A stretch of 64,000 nt of DNA, from positions 17,451 through 81,450 of the forward strand of contig JAWKZS010000019.1 in NCBI GenBank assembly GCA_041395845.1. The letters run 5' to 3'. Under the pieces are notes generated by a model. It saw only the letters and a program-made list of their open reading frames with translations. It did not search any database and was not told the DNA's origin. Both the position numbers and the translations under genes were made by a program. Each line of letters starts with the position of its first letter. Positions within the stretch are counted from its first letter, which is position 1. Below, one piece after another: positions 44,333 through 52,257 of this stretch. The DNA comes from Ch67 sp041395845 (GTDB lineage: Bacteria > Pseudomonadota > Gammaproteobacteria > Pseudomonadales > Ketobacteraceae).

Positions 44333-44366
44333 AAAAAAGCCCGCGACCGAAACGGTACACGGGCTT
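44333..44366 (-). terminator. Terminator of folE2
   Basis: On the minus strand AAGCCCG and CGGGCTT pair across a longer loop of 16 bases and are followed by T6. It lies 25 bases after the folE2 stop. Confidence 0.75.
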
Positions 44367-44390
44367 GATAATGGCTTCAAGTCAACGGGT

Positions 44391-45347
44391 TCACGGAATC
44401 GGCAGGTAGCCGCCCTTGATACCCTTGGTGACGATGGCCACGGCGTTGTGGGCGTGCAGGCTTTCGAGGTGATTCACCCGCACCCAGAAATCCTGGTAGC
44501 CGGCTTCCTCGTTCAGGGCCTTCTGGATCTTGCGGGCGGCATCTTCGCAGAACATCAGGTTCTGACCATTCAGCCGGGCAAATTCCTGTTCGTCCTCGCG
44601 CTTCACCGCGGTTTGCACCGGGGTCTTCAGGGCACCTTCGACCGCGTCGATCAGATCTTCCAGCGGGAAGCTGGTGGTGTCCTCGGACAGACGCACCTTG
44701 ATCTCGGCAATGGAGCGCTGGCTGTGCGGCGTGGCCACAACGCCCTGCTCGGTGCCGAGCCAGCCATAGACGTCATCCGCATTCACCGGTTTGCCCTGGC
44801 CGAAATCCTTGCGGAACTGCTGCTGGATCAGCTGACGGGCCAGCGCCGCAGAGCAGGGACAGGTCGAGGAATACGGGATATCCACCTTCAGCTCGAACTG
44901 AAAGCCATCGGGGCCTTCGTTCGCGATGATGCGGGCGGGATAAGCCTTCCAGCCGCTGAACTCGCTCTTGAGTGCCGGGCGGCGAGCCAGGAAGTCGAAG
45001 CGGAAGTCCACGAACGCCTGATCGCTCAAGCCCTGGTGGGATTCCAGGAAGCGGTTCAATACATCCCGCAGGGCGTTGGCGGTCAGGGTCTGGCTGCAGA
45101 CCTCGTCCAGCAACAGGTAGAGCCGGGACATGTGAATGCCCTTGGCTTCGGGATTGACCAGGTTGACGTACGCCTGCGCCTTGGCCACGGCGTGAGCCAG
45201 TGCGCCACTACGGGTTGGGATTGCCAGCGGTACCTCGATCTCGCTCATGCCAACCCAGTCCAGCAGGCCAGGGGCCTTGGGCTGGGCGATGGATGCGATA
45301 TCAGGCATTGATTTACTGCCCATGGAAGACAAATCCAGAAATTTCAT
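44391..45347 (-). CDS. folE2: GTP cyclohydrolase FolE2 (type IB)
   Basis: FolE2 converts GTP to 7,8-dihydroneopterin triphosphate for folate and queuosine, replacing the zinc-dependent FolE. The 318-residue protein has the family start M-P-D-I-A-S, W-V-G-M-S-E-I-E-V-P-L and the active-site segment S-S-T-C-P-C-S. The ATG at 45347 is used; ATG codons at residues 9 and 14 are alternatives nearer the family's usual start. FolE2 genes are often controlled by zinc through Zur, but no Zur-like box is visible. Instead an inverted repeat lies just upstream of a candidate promoter. Confidence 0.95.
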   Translation of the reverse strand: MKFLDLSSMGSKSMPDIASIAQPKAPGLLDWVGMSEIEVPLAIPTRSGALAHAVAKAQAYVNLVNPEAKGIHMSRLYLLLDEVCSQTLTANALRDVLNRFLESHQGLSDQAFVDFRFDFLARRPALKSEFSGWKAYPARIIANEGPDGFQFELKVDIPYSSTCPCSAALARQLIQQQFRKDFGQGKPVNADDVYGWLGTEQGVVATPHSQRSIAEIKVRLSEDTTSFPLEDLIDAVEGALKTPVQTAVKREDEQEFARLNGQNLMFCEDAARKIQKALNEEAGYQDFWVRVNHLESLHAHNAVAIVTKGIKGGYLPIP

Positions 45348-45430
45348 GCAAGGGGTCTCCCCCGATTAAGGGACTTGGTGGAATTAACCCATAGGGTCGG
45401 CTTCGTTACAAGCGCCAAAAATGACGCCGG

Positions 45431-45459
45431 ATTGTATCTCATTTCAGTCGTAACCAGAA
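45431..45459 (-). promoter_or_regulatory. Candidate folE2 promoter
   Basis: On the minus strand TTCTGG (45459-45454), a 17-base spacer and TACAAT (45436-45431) form a promoter with a good -10 and a weak -35. The leader to the folE2 ATG is about 75 bases. A weak -35 next to an operator often means activation. Confidence 0.5.
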
Positions 45460-45465
45460 CCCGGC

Positions 45466-45484
45466 TTGTACACTTAATGTACAA
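45466..45484. promoter_or_regulatory. Inverted-repeat operator upstream of folE2
   Basis: TTGTACA-CTTAA-TGTACAA is a perfect 7-5-7 inverted repeat ending 6 bases upstream of the folE2 -35 box, in the divergent gap between folE2 and the membrane-protein gene at 45670. It is the size of a TetR- or AraC-class site and does not match Zur. The rest of this 322-base gap (45348-45669) shows no other gene and no convincing plus-strand promoter; a 5-bp repeat CCTAG/CTAGG is near 45556. Confidence 0.55.
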
Positions 45485-45669
45485 AACAGCCGGAAATTCC
45501 CTGTCGCAGGACTGATTGAACATTAACCTACCATTTCGGTCAAGTATTCAGATGCCTAGCCAGCTTTTGTCTAGGAGACTGCACCGCTGAAAGTATGGCA
45601 TTCTGATGATTCGCGATGGCCACTGTCTAACATTGACTACAACAGCATTAGTAATCGCTGGAGATCCCC

Positions 45670-46422
45670 ATGCCCGAATCCTCTGAGCACAATCCCTACC
45701 AGATGCCCGCCAGCCAGGTGGTGGAAACCGTCAGATTCACTGCAAGCCATTACCCACGCAGTGTTCCCGCAGGCAATGGCTTTGCCTGGATTGGCAGTGG
45801 CTGGGAACTGTTCAAGCGCGCCCCCGGCGCCCTGATCCTGCTGACCCTGGTCTACATGATCATCAATCTGGTGCTGGGCTCATCCATGGTGGCAGCGGTA
45901 CTCGGCCCACTGTTTCTGGGGGGCTATTTCATCGTGCTGGAGCGGGTCGATCAGACCGGCGATGTGCGTATCGAGGAGCTGTTTGCTCCGTTCAAGAGCC
46001 ATCTGGTGCCGCTGCTGATGCTGGGTCTGTTGCTGGTGGTCAGCAGTGCCGTGCTGTTCGGTCTGGCCTTTGTAATGGGGCTCGGCACCATTCTGGGATC
46101 GGGCAGCGATCCGGGTGTCGGTAGCATCCTGTTCGTGGTCGGACTGGCGCTGATGGCCGTCCTGCTGTTCGTACTGATTTACACCCTGGTGTTCTATGCC
46201 GTCATTCTGGTGGTGCTGGGCCAGCAGGCAATAGGCGAAGCCCTGGCCAACAGCTTGGCGGCCTTCGTCAAAAACATCCTGCCGTTTCTGCTCAACGGGG
46301 TCGCGGGCCTGATTATCGTGGTGGTCGCACTGATCCCGGCGGGCCTGGGGCTGCTGGTGGCGACGCCGGTACTGTTTGGCGCCATGTACGCCAGTTTCCG
46401 TGACATTTTTGCGGCAGAATGA
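45670..46422 (+). CDS. BPSS1780-like multi-pass membrane protein
   Basis: An integral membrane protein of 250 residues behind a good ribosome site (CTGGAGA). A soluble N terminus (1-40) leads into G-W-E-L-F-K-R-A-P-G, then five or six hydrophobic segments with the family-like L-G-P-L-F-L-G-G-Y. The pattern recalls the BPSS1780 family of uncharacterised membrane proteins; that name is from memory. No transport or enzyme motif is visible. It is followed after 65 bases by the transglycosylase gene on the same strand. Confidence 0.75.
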   Translation: MPESSEHNPYQMPASQVVETVRFTASHYPRSVPAGNGFAWIGSGWELFKRAPGALILLTLVYMIINLVLGSSMVAAVLGPLFLGGYFIVLERVDQTGDVRIEELFAPFKSHLVPLLMLGLLLVVSSAVLFGLAFVMGLGTILGSGSDPGVGSILFVVGLALMAVLLFVLIYTLVFYAVILVVLGQQAIGEALANSLAAFVKNILPFLLNGVAGLIIVVVALIPAGLGLLVATPVLFGAMYASFRDIFAAE

Positions 46423-46487
46423 CAGCTGAATCCGGCCTGTGAACCGGGTATAGTGATCTTTCCTTTTCACCCAGACAGGGCCCCGAC

Positions 46488-47144
46488 GTGCGTCCACTGC
46501 TCCACCTGCTGATCGTTGTGCTGCTGACATTTCCGGCGTTGACACGGGCGGACGACAGCGACCTGTTCCAGCGGGTGGCAGACCGGCACGGGATCAGTGT
46601 GGAATTGCTGCGCTCGATCGCCCAGATGGAATCCGGCATGCACCCCTGGGCCGTGAACATCAACTGGGAAGGCTTCCGCCCCCACTCGGAATGGGAGGCG
46701 CTGGAACTGATCCGCAATGTCCGCAAGCGGCCCTGGCTGTTGCGGGTGTACTACGGCGATGACTCCCAGCGCATGTTCTTCAGCAGTGGCCAGGAAGCCC
46801 AGCAGGCATTGCAGGCACTGCTGGCACGGGCGGAGCTGCTGGATACCGGCAAGCCCCATCAATGGGAAATCCGCAAGCTGGATGTTCGCAGCGTGGATAT
46901 CGGGCTGATGCAGATCAACTGGAAGTTCCATGGCCGCCATTTTGATTCCATGGCCGCTCTGTTCGAACCCGATGCCAATATCGATTACGCCGCCCGCCAT
47001 CTGAAAGCGCTGCTGGAAGAACACGGCGATCTGGAGCAGGCGGTGGCCCACTACCACAGCAATACGCCGGAATTTCAGGCGCGTTATCTGCAGGCTTTTC
47101 GAACCATTTATCAAAAACAGCGCGCGGTCGACGGCTCTGGCTGA
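46488..47144 (+). CDS. Lytic transglycosylase (SLT domain) with insertion
   Basis: Exported muramidase-like enzyme of 218 residues starting at a GTG (46488). A signal peptide (1-21, T-R-A-D) precedes a Slt70-type domain with catalytic Glu48 in Q-M-E-S-G and D-I-G-L-M-Q-I-N-W at 137-145. The gap between these motifs, about 90 residues, is much larger than in standard SLT domains (about 20). It resembles, but exceeds, the insert of conjugation- and secretion-associated transglycosylases (N-P-W-A-x-N, here H-P-W-A-V-N). It could open peptidoglycan for an envelope machine; no such machine is adjacent. Confidence 0.85.
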   Translation: MRPLLHLLIVVLLTFPALTRADDSDLFQRVADRHGISVELLRSIAQMESGMHPWAVNINWEGFRPHSEWEALELIRNVRKRPWLLRVYYGDDSQRMFFSSGQEAQQALQALLARAELLDTGKPHQWEIRKLDVRSVDIGLMQINWKFHGRHFDSMAALFEPDANIDYAARHLKALLEEHGDLEQAVAHYHSNTPEFQARYLQAFRTIYQKQRAVDGSG

Positions 47145-47213
47145 GCGCGGCCCACATCGCGCGATAAACGGACTATTATCTACCTGAAACCCACTGTTTA
47201 AGGACGCAAAGCC

Positions 47214-47798
47214 ATGGGCACCATCATTTTTCTGATCATCGTCGCCGCACTCGTGGTGTACTTCATTTCCATCTACAACAAGCTGGTGGCGCTGAAGAAC
47301 CGCTTCAAGAACGCGTTCGCCCAGATCGATGTGCAGCTGCAGCGGCGTTACGATCTGATTCCCAACCTAGTGGAGACCGCCAAGAAATACATGCAGCACG
47401 AACAGGCGACGCTGACGGCGGTGATCGAAGCACGCAACCAGGCGGTATCGGCGGCCAAGGCTGCTGCCAGTCATCCGGATGATGCCGGCGCGATGCGCGC
47501 ACTGTCCGGTGCCGAAGGTGCGCTGTCCGGCGCGATGATGAAGTTCTTCGCCCTGTCGGAAAGCTATCCCGACCTGAAAGCCAACACCACCATGAACCAG
47601 CTGATGGAAGAACTGACCTCTACCGAGAACAAGGTGGCGTTTTCCCGTCAGGCGTTTAATGACGCGGTGATGGAGTACAACACCTACCGCGAGCAGTTCC
47701 CCAACAGCCTGGTGGCCGGTGGCCGTTTCAAGGAAGCGGAACTGCTCAATATCGAAGACAAGGAAGCCCGCAAGGCTGTCAAAGTTTCCTTTAACTGA
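47214..47798 (+). CDS. LemA family protein
   Basis: A 194-residue LemA protein with one N-terminal membrane segment (3-21), followed by a helical bundle with L-V-A-L-K-N-R-F-K-N-A-F-A-Q-I-D-V-Q-L-Q-R-R-Y-D-L-I-P-N-L-V-E-T, the diagnostic LemA helix (given residue by residue). Function in the cell is poorly known. It stands directly upstream of an HtpX-like protease (5 bases), a pairing found in many bacteria. Ribosome site AAGGA is well placed. Confidence 0.93.
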   Translation: MGTIIFLIIVAALVVYFISIYNKLVALKNRFKNAFAQIDVQLQRRYDLIPNLVETAKKYMQHEQATLTAVIEARNQAVSAAKAAASHPDDAGAMRALSGAEGALSGAMMKFFALSESYPDLKANTTMNQLMEELTSTENKVAFSRQAFNDAVMEYNTYREQFPNSLVAGGRFKEAELLNIEDKEARKAVKVSFN

Positions 47799-47803
47799 TC
47801 GTC

Positions 47804-49729
47804 ATGTCGTTCTACGAAAACCAGCATCGGGCGCGCCGCAACACCGGCCTGCTGGTGGGTTATTTTGTCGCGGCAGTGCTACTGATAATGGTGGCAGTGA
47901 ATGTCGCCACTTACTTTGCGCTGATCATGGTGAGCAGTGTGCAGTTCATGTCGCCAGTGCAATGGGTCACCTCCGGCCCCTGCTGGATGATCGCACTGGG
48001 GACGCTGGTGGTGATCGGTGGCGGCAGCCTGTTCCGCATGGCGCAACTGTCCAGGGGCGGGCTGTCGGTGGCACTGATGGCTGGCGGGGTGCCGGTAGAC
48101 CCGAACAGCTCGGATCTGAAAGAGCGCACCCTGATCAATGTCACCGAAGAAATGGCCATTGCCTCGGGCACACCGGTGCCACGAATTTTCGTGCTGCGGG
48201 ACGAGCCCGGCATCAATGCCTTTGTCGCCGGTACCGAACCGGACAATACCGTGCTGGCAGTGACCCAGGGCGCGCTGGAAACCCTGAACCGGGATGAGCT
48301 GCAGGGTGTCATCGGGCATGAGTTTTCCCATATTCTCAACGGCGACATGCGCCTCAATGTGCGCCTGATCGGCATTCTGGCTGGGATTCTGCTGATCGGC
48401 CAGATCGGCGAATTCCTGTTGCGCGGCCAGCGTTACCGCTCCTCCCGCAACAGCAAGAATGGCGGCCAGATCGCGCTGGTGGGACTGGCGCTGATGGTAA
48501 TCGGCTATGTGGGGCTGTTTTTCGGCCGGCTGATCAAGGCAGCAATTTCGCGACAGCGGGAATTTCTGGCAGATGCATCGTCGGTGCAGTTCACCCGCAA
48601 TCCCGATGGCATCGCCGGTGCCCTTTACGCGATCGGTATGCACAGCGGGCATGCCAATCTGCTGGGGCGTCATGCCGAAGACATGAGTCACATGTGTTTT
48701 GGCGAAACCGTGAAAGTGAAACTCGGCGGCCTGCTGTCCACCCACCCACCGATTGACGAGCGCATCAAGGCCATCGATCCGCAATTATTGCCGCGCCTGA
48801 AAGCGCGCTGGCGTCAGCGGGCAGCGACTGAGGTGACAACAGCAAACACACCGGAAGCAGCGCAGGGATTTGCGGCGGGCACCGTCACTGCTGCTGCGGT
48901 TACCGCAACAGCAGCACAGGCCGGCGCCGTGAAATCATCCGTCGGCACCCCCACACCGGCGCACACGGAATTCGCGCATCAGTTGCATCAATCCATTCCA
49001 GAAGATCTGCAGACAGCGGCCCACGATCCGATTCAGGCGGAAGCGTTGCTGTACGCACTGGTGCTGACCGAAATGCGCAGTCACGGCCAGGAAAGCCTGC
49101 AGCTGATCGGCAAGCATAGCGTGGAAACCGCCCAACACACGGCACGGCTCTACAAAATCGTGAAAGCGAGTGAACCGGCTCTGCGCCTGCCGCTGCTGGA
49201 CATCACCCTGGCCACCCTGCGCGGCATTGATGCCGAGCGGCAGAATCAGATTCTGTCTTCATTGGATGCGCTGATTCACATTGATGAGCGGGTCACCCTG
49301 AGCGAATTCATCATCAGCTATCTGAGCCGGCAATTGCTGAATCCGCCCAAACGCAGCGGTCGTCCGATCAAGTCCTTCGCCGCCATCGAATCCTCGCTGG
49401 CAATCCTGTTCAGCGCGATTGTGCAGAGCAGCGGCGATCAGCCGGAACGCCAGGCGGACAACTTCCAACAGATCATGCGCACTTATTCCAGCGCGGACTG
49501 GTCGCAGCAGTTGCAGAGCATGCCGACGCCCAAGCAACTGACCTATGCACTAGACCAGCTCAATCAGCTGACGCCACTGCTGAAACAACCCGTAATCGAT
49601 GCCTGCGTGGATTGCGTGCTGCATGACAACAAGGCGACGCTGCGCGAACTGGAAATCCTGCGTGCGGTGTGCGAAGCATTGGGTTGCCCGATGCCGCCGC
49701 TGCAGGTGACGTTGCAGGCGGCTGTTTAG
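47804..49729 (+). CDS. HtpX-like M48 membrane metalloprotease with C-terminal extension
   Basis: A membrane-bound M48 peptidase of 641 residues. Two N-terminal membrane helices precede the zinc motif H-E-F-S-H at 172-176, a further hydrophobic pair follows, and A-S-S-V-Q-F-T-R-N-P-D-G and H-P-P-I-D-E-R are family signatures of HtpX. Residues from about 345 on form a long extension with Ala/Thr-rich linker and a helical, TerB-like region (A-E-A-L-L-Y-A-L-V-L-T, H-I-D-E-R-V-T-L-S-E-F). That doubles the length of ordinary HtpX. With LemA it probably serves membrane protein quality control; this is inferred from the pairing. Confidence 0.87.
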   Translation: MSFYENQHRARRNTGLLVGYFVAAVLLIMVAVNVATYFALIMVSSVQFMSPVQWVTSGPCWMIALGTLVVIGGGSLFRMAQLSRGGLSVALMAGGVPVDPNSSDLKERTLINVTEEMAIASGTPVPRIFVLRDEPGINAFVAGTEPDNTVLAVTQGALETLNRDELQGVIGHEFSHILNGDMRLNVRLIGILAGILLIGQIGEFLLRGQRYRSSRNSKNGGQIALVGLALMVIGYVGLFFGRLIKAAISRQREFLADASSVQFTRNPDGIAGALYAIGMHSGHANLLGRHAEDMSHMCFGETVKVKLGGLLSTHPPIDERIKAIDPQLLPRLKARWRQRAATEVTTANTPEAAQGFAAGTVTAAAVTATAAQAGAVKSSVGTPTPAHTEFAHQLHQSIPEDLQTAAHDPIQAEALLYALVLTEMRSHGQESLQLIGKHSVETAQHTARLYKIVKASEPALRLPLLDITLATLRGIDAERQNQILSSLDALIHIDERVTLSEFIISYLSRQLLNPPKRSGRPIKSFAAIESSLAILFSAIVQSSGDQPERQADNFQQIMRTYSSADWSQQLQSMPTPKQLTYALDQLNQLTPLLKQPVIDACVDCVLHDNKATLRELEILRAVCEALGCPMPPLQVTLQAAV

Positions 49730-49750
49730 AAATTTGTTAGCCAGCTGCGC

Positions 49751-50890
49751 TCAGTCTGATTCGCGCCGGAAAGGCAGCCATTCCCCTGCCACTTCCTGAT
49801 AACGCAACACATCGGCTTTCTCCCGCTCCAGGTAGGCGGCAATGGCCTCCCGGAAGGCGGGATGGCCGATCCAGTGCCAGGAAGTGGTCTGCACAGGTTC
49901 AAAGCCCCGCACCAGTTTGTGTTCCCCTTGCGTACCGGGATCAAAGCGCTGCAATCCATGAGCAATGCAGTAATCGATACCCTGATAGAAACAGGCTTCG
50001 AAATGCAGGCAATCCACCTCTTCCAGTGCGCCCCAGTGGCGGCCATACAGCGTGGTTTGATCATGAAAACTCAGCGCCGCGCCGATCAGCCGATCACCGC
50101 GATACGCCTGCACCATCATGATCTGATGGGGCCGCGCCCTGCCGATCCCCTGAAAAAATGCCGGTGACAGATAAGGTTCCTGGCCGCGAACGAAATAAGT
50201 GTTGCTGTAACAGTGATAGAAGTCGTGCCAGTCCTGTTCGGTCAGATCCACACCTTCCCGCACCCGCAGGCTGACACCCTGCTCAGCCACCCGCTGACGT
50301 TCCCGGCGGATGTTTTTGCGCTTGCGAGATTTTAGCTGCTGCAGAAAATCGTCGAAGGCTGCATAACCGTGATTGCGCCAGTGGAATTGCACGTCGTGGC
50401 GGGGCAGCAAGCCAACCGGATCAAAGCCCGCCGGCCAGCCCTCGGCAAACAACAGATGCCAGCTACTGATCTTCCCGTCCGCCAGCACACTGCCAATATG
50501 GGCCAGCGCTGCAGCCAGCAGCGGGATGGCGTCCTCACCCGGCTTCGTCCACCAGCGCGGCCCGATGCTCGGCGTAAACGGAATCGCGCTGAGCCACTTG
50601 GGATAATAGGGCAAGCCGTGCTGGTGATAGGCCTGGGCCCATCGCTGATCGAATACGAACTCGCCCCAGGAATGGGTCTTTTCATACAACGGCAGCAAAA
50701 ACACCGGCTCACCCTGGCGCTCGATCCACAAGTGGCGGGGCTGCCAGCCCTTTTCCGGTGTGACACAGCCGGTCTGTTCCAGCAACTGCAAAAAATCGCT
50801 ATTGAAAAACGGATGGGCATCGGCCGCCGCCAACACCTGCCGCAACGTGGCCGGCAACTGATCAAACGCAGAAACAAGATGGATGCGCAT
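49751..50890 (-). CDS. DUF482-family GNAT-fold protein
   Basis: A 379-residue member of the DUF482 (COG3146) family, a GNAT-like fold related to peptidoglycan-recognition and FemAB-type acyltransferases. The ATG at 50890 is the family-like start (M-R-I-H). Characteristic segments are F-T-P-S-I-G-P-R-W, R-K-N-I-R-R-E-R, F-Y-x-x-Y-S-N-T-Y and F-D-P-G-T-Q-G-E-H-K near the C terminus. The substrate is unknown. It converges on the HtpX-like gene with 21 bases between stops and no terminator. Confidence 0.85.
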   Translation of the reverse strand: MRIHLVSAFDQLPATLRQVLAAADAHPFFNSDFLQLLEQTGCVTPEKGWQPRHLWIERQGEPVFLLPLYEKTHSWGEFVFDQRWAQAYHQHGLPYYPKWLSAIPFTPSIGPRWWTKPGEDAIPLLAAALAHIGSVLADGKISSWHLLFAEGWPAGFDPVGLLPRHDVQFHWRNHGYAAFDDFLQQLKSRKRKNIRRERQRVAEQGVSLRVREGVDLTEQDWHDFYHCYSNTYFVRGQEPYLSPAFFQGIGRARPHQIMMVQAYRGDRLIGAALSFHDQTTLYGRHWGALEEVDCLHFEACFYQGIDYCIAHGLQRFDPGTQGEHKLVRGFEPVQTTSWHWIGHPAFREAIAAYLEREKADVLRYQEVAGEWLPFRRESD

Positions 50891-51036
50891 ACCGCAATGA
50901 CATTTCCAACGACAGACAGGCTTCACCATACCATCCTCGCTGCCGGAAATTAACCGGGGATCGGCAGGTGTTTACTACTTTGCAAATCGCGCCGACATTG
51001 ATTACAACTGCTCATCGATCTGCCGCGGAGTACGTC

Positions 51037-51642
51037 ATGAGCAAACCCTTTTCCCAGGCCTGCGCCAACAACCAGCAGCCGATTCTTGATGTCCTGAGCC
51101 GTTACCTGACCGAGCCGGGCACCGTGCTGGAAATCGGCAGCGGCACCGGTCAGCATGCGGTGTTTATGGCGCAGCACCTGCCCCACATCCACTGGCAACC
51201 CAGCGACATCAGCGCCCACCTGTCCGGCATCCGCGCCTGGCGTGACGATGCCGCCCTGCCGAATGTCGCTACGCCCCTGTGTTTCGATGTGACGGACGCG
51301 GCGGCACCTTTCGCCGCATCCGCCCGCTACCTGTTCAGTGCCAACACCCTGCACATCATGAGCTGGCAGAACGTCGAACGCTTTTTCCGCTGGATTCCCG
51401 ATCTGCTGCAACCCGGGGGACTGGCGTTTTTTTACGGGCCGTTCAACTATCAAGGCGCATTCACCAGCGACAGTAATGCGCAGTTCGATGCCTGGCTGAA
51501 ATCACAGGCGCCCCATCAGGGCATCCGGGATATTGAAGCCATCACTGAACTGGCTGACGCCGCCGGGCTTGCACTGGTGGAAGACTGCGCAATGCCGGCC
51601 AACAATCGCACGCTGGTGTGGCGACGCGACAGTCGATCGTGA
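51037..51642 (+). CDS. DUF938-family SAM-dependent methyltransferase
   Basis: A 201-residue class I methyltransferase-like protein. The start at 51037 follows GCGGAG. S-A-M-binding motif I is V-L-E-I-G-S-G-T-G-Q-H-A-V, preceded by the DUF938-typical N-N-Q-Q-P-I-L-D-V-L. S-A-N-T-L-H-I-M-S-W and F-Y-G-P-F-N-Y-Q-G are further family signatures. The methyl acceptor is unknown. It lies 74 bases upstream of the molybdenum hydroxylase operon on the same strand and may or may not be co-transcribed. Confidence 0.88.
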   Translation: MSKPFSQACANNQQPILDVLSRYLTEPGTVLEIGSGTGQHAVFMAQHLPHIHWQPSDISAHLSGIRAWRDDAALPNVATPLCFDVTDAAAPFAASARYLFSANTLHIMSWQNVERFFRWIPDLLQPGGLAFFYGPFNYQGAFTSDSNAQFDAWLKSQAPHQGIRDIEAITELADAAGLALVEDCAMPANNRTLVWRRDSRS

Positions 51643-51716
51643 GACAAGTCGCTGCTGTTGTTTACAGCTTTCAGCCCCTGCGTCAGAATGCAGCAGGGAC
51701 GAGAGGACGTACAGTC

Positions 51717-52223
51717 ATGACGCAATTCACACTCAACGGAAAAACAACAACAATAGACGCCGAAGCCGACATGCCACTGCTGTGGGCGATTCGCGATCTG
51801 GTGGGATTGACGGGCACCAAATACGGGTGCGGGCAAGGCCTTTGTGGCGCCTGCACCGTGCACATCGACGGTATTGCGATGCGCTCCTGCATCACGTCGC
51901 TGGCCAGCGTGACGGGCAAATCCGTCACCACCATTGAAGGGCTCAGCCAGTCCGGCGATCACCCGGTGCAGCAGGCCTGGATCCAGAACAACGTGCCCCA
52001 ATGCGGCTATTGCCAACCCGGCCAGATCATGTCCGCCAGCGCGCTGCTTGCCAGCAACAGCAATCCCAGTGACGCCGACATTGATCGCGCCATGTCCGGC
52101 AACCTGTGTCGCTGCGGTACCTATGTGCGGATTCGCAAGGCCATTCACGACGCCGCCGACATCATGAATAACCCACAGAACGCCGCTTCAGCGGTGCAGT
52201 ATCAGGACAATCTGGGCAGCTGA
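51717..52223 (+). CDS. [2Fe-2S] subunit of a molybdenum hydroxylase (IorA-like)
   Basis: Small iron-sulfur subunit of a xanthine-oxidase-family molybdenum hydroxylase, 168 residues, starting at the ATG 51717 behind GAGAGGA. The plant-type ferredoxin domain has C-G-Q-G-L-C-G-A-C for the first cluster. The helical domain has C-G-Y-C-Q-P-G and C-R-C-G-T-Y for the second. The size and the two-subunit layout without an FAD subunit match isoquinoline 1-oxidoreductase-type enzymes (IorAB) and some aldehyde or nicotinate hydroxylases. The electron acceptor is likely a cytochrome or the quinone pool, by analogy. Confidence 0.93.
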   Translation: MTQFTLNGKTTTIDAEADMPLLWAIRDLVGLTGTKYGCGQGLCGACTVHIDGIAMRSCITSLASVTGKSVTTIEGLSQSGDHPVQQAWIQNNVPQCGYCQPGQIMSASALLASNSNPSDADIDRAMSGNLCRCGTYVRIRKAIHDAADIMNNPQNAASAVQYQDNLGS

Positions 52224-52257
52224 ATCCGTCACTGCCTTTTCCATTGAGGGAATTGCC

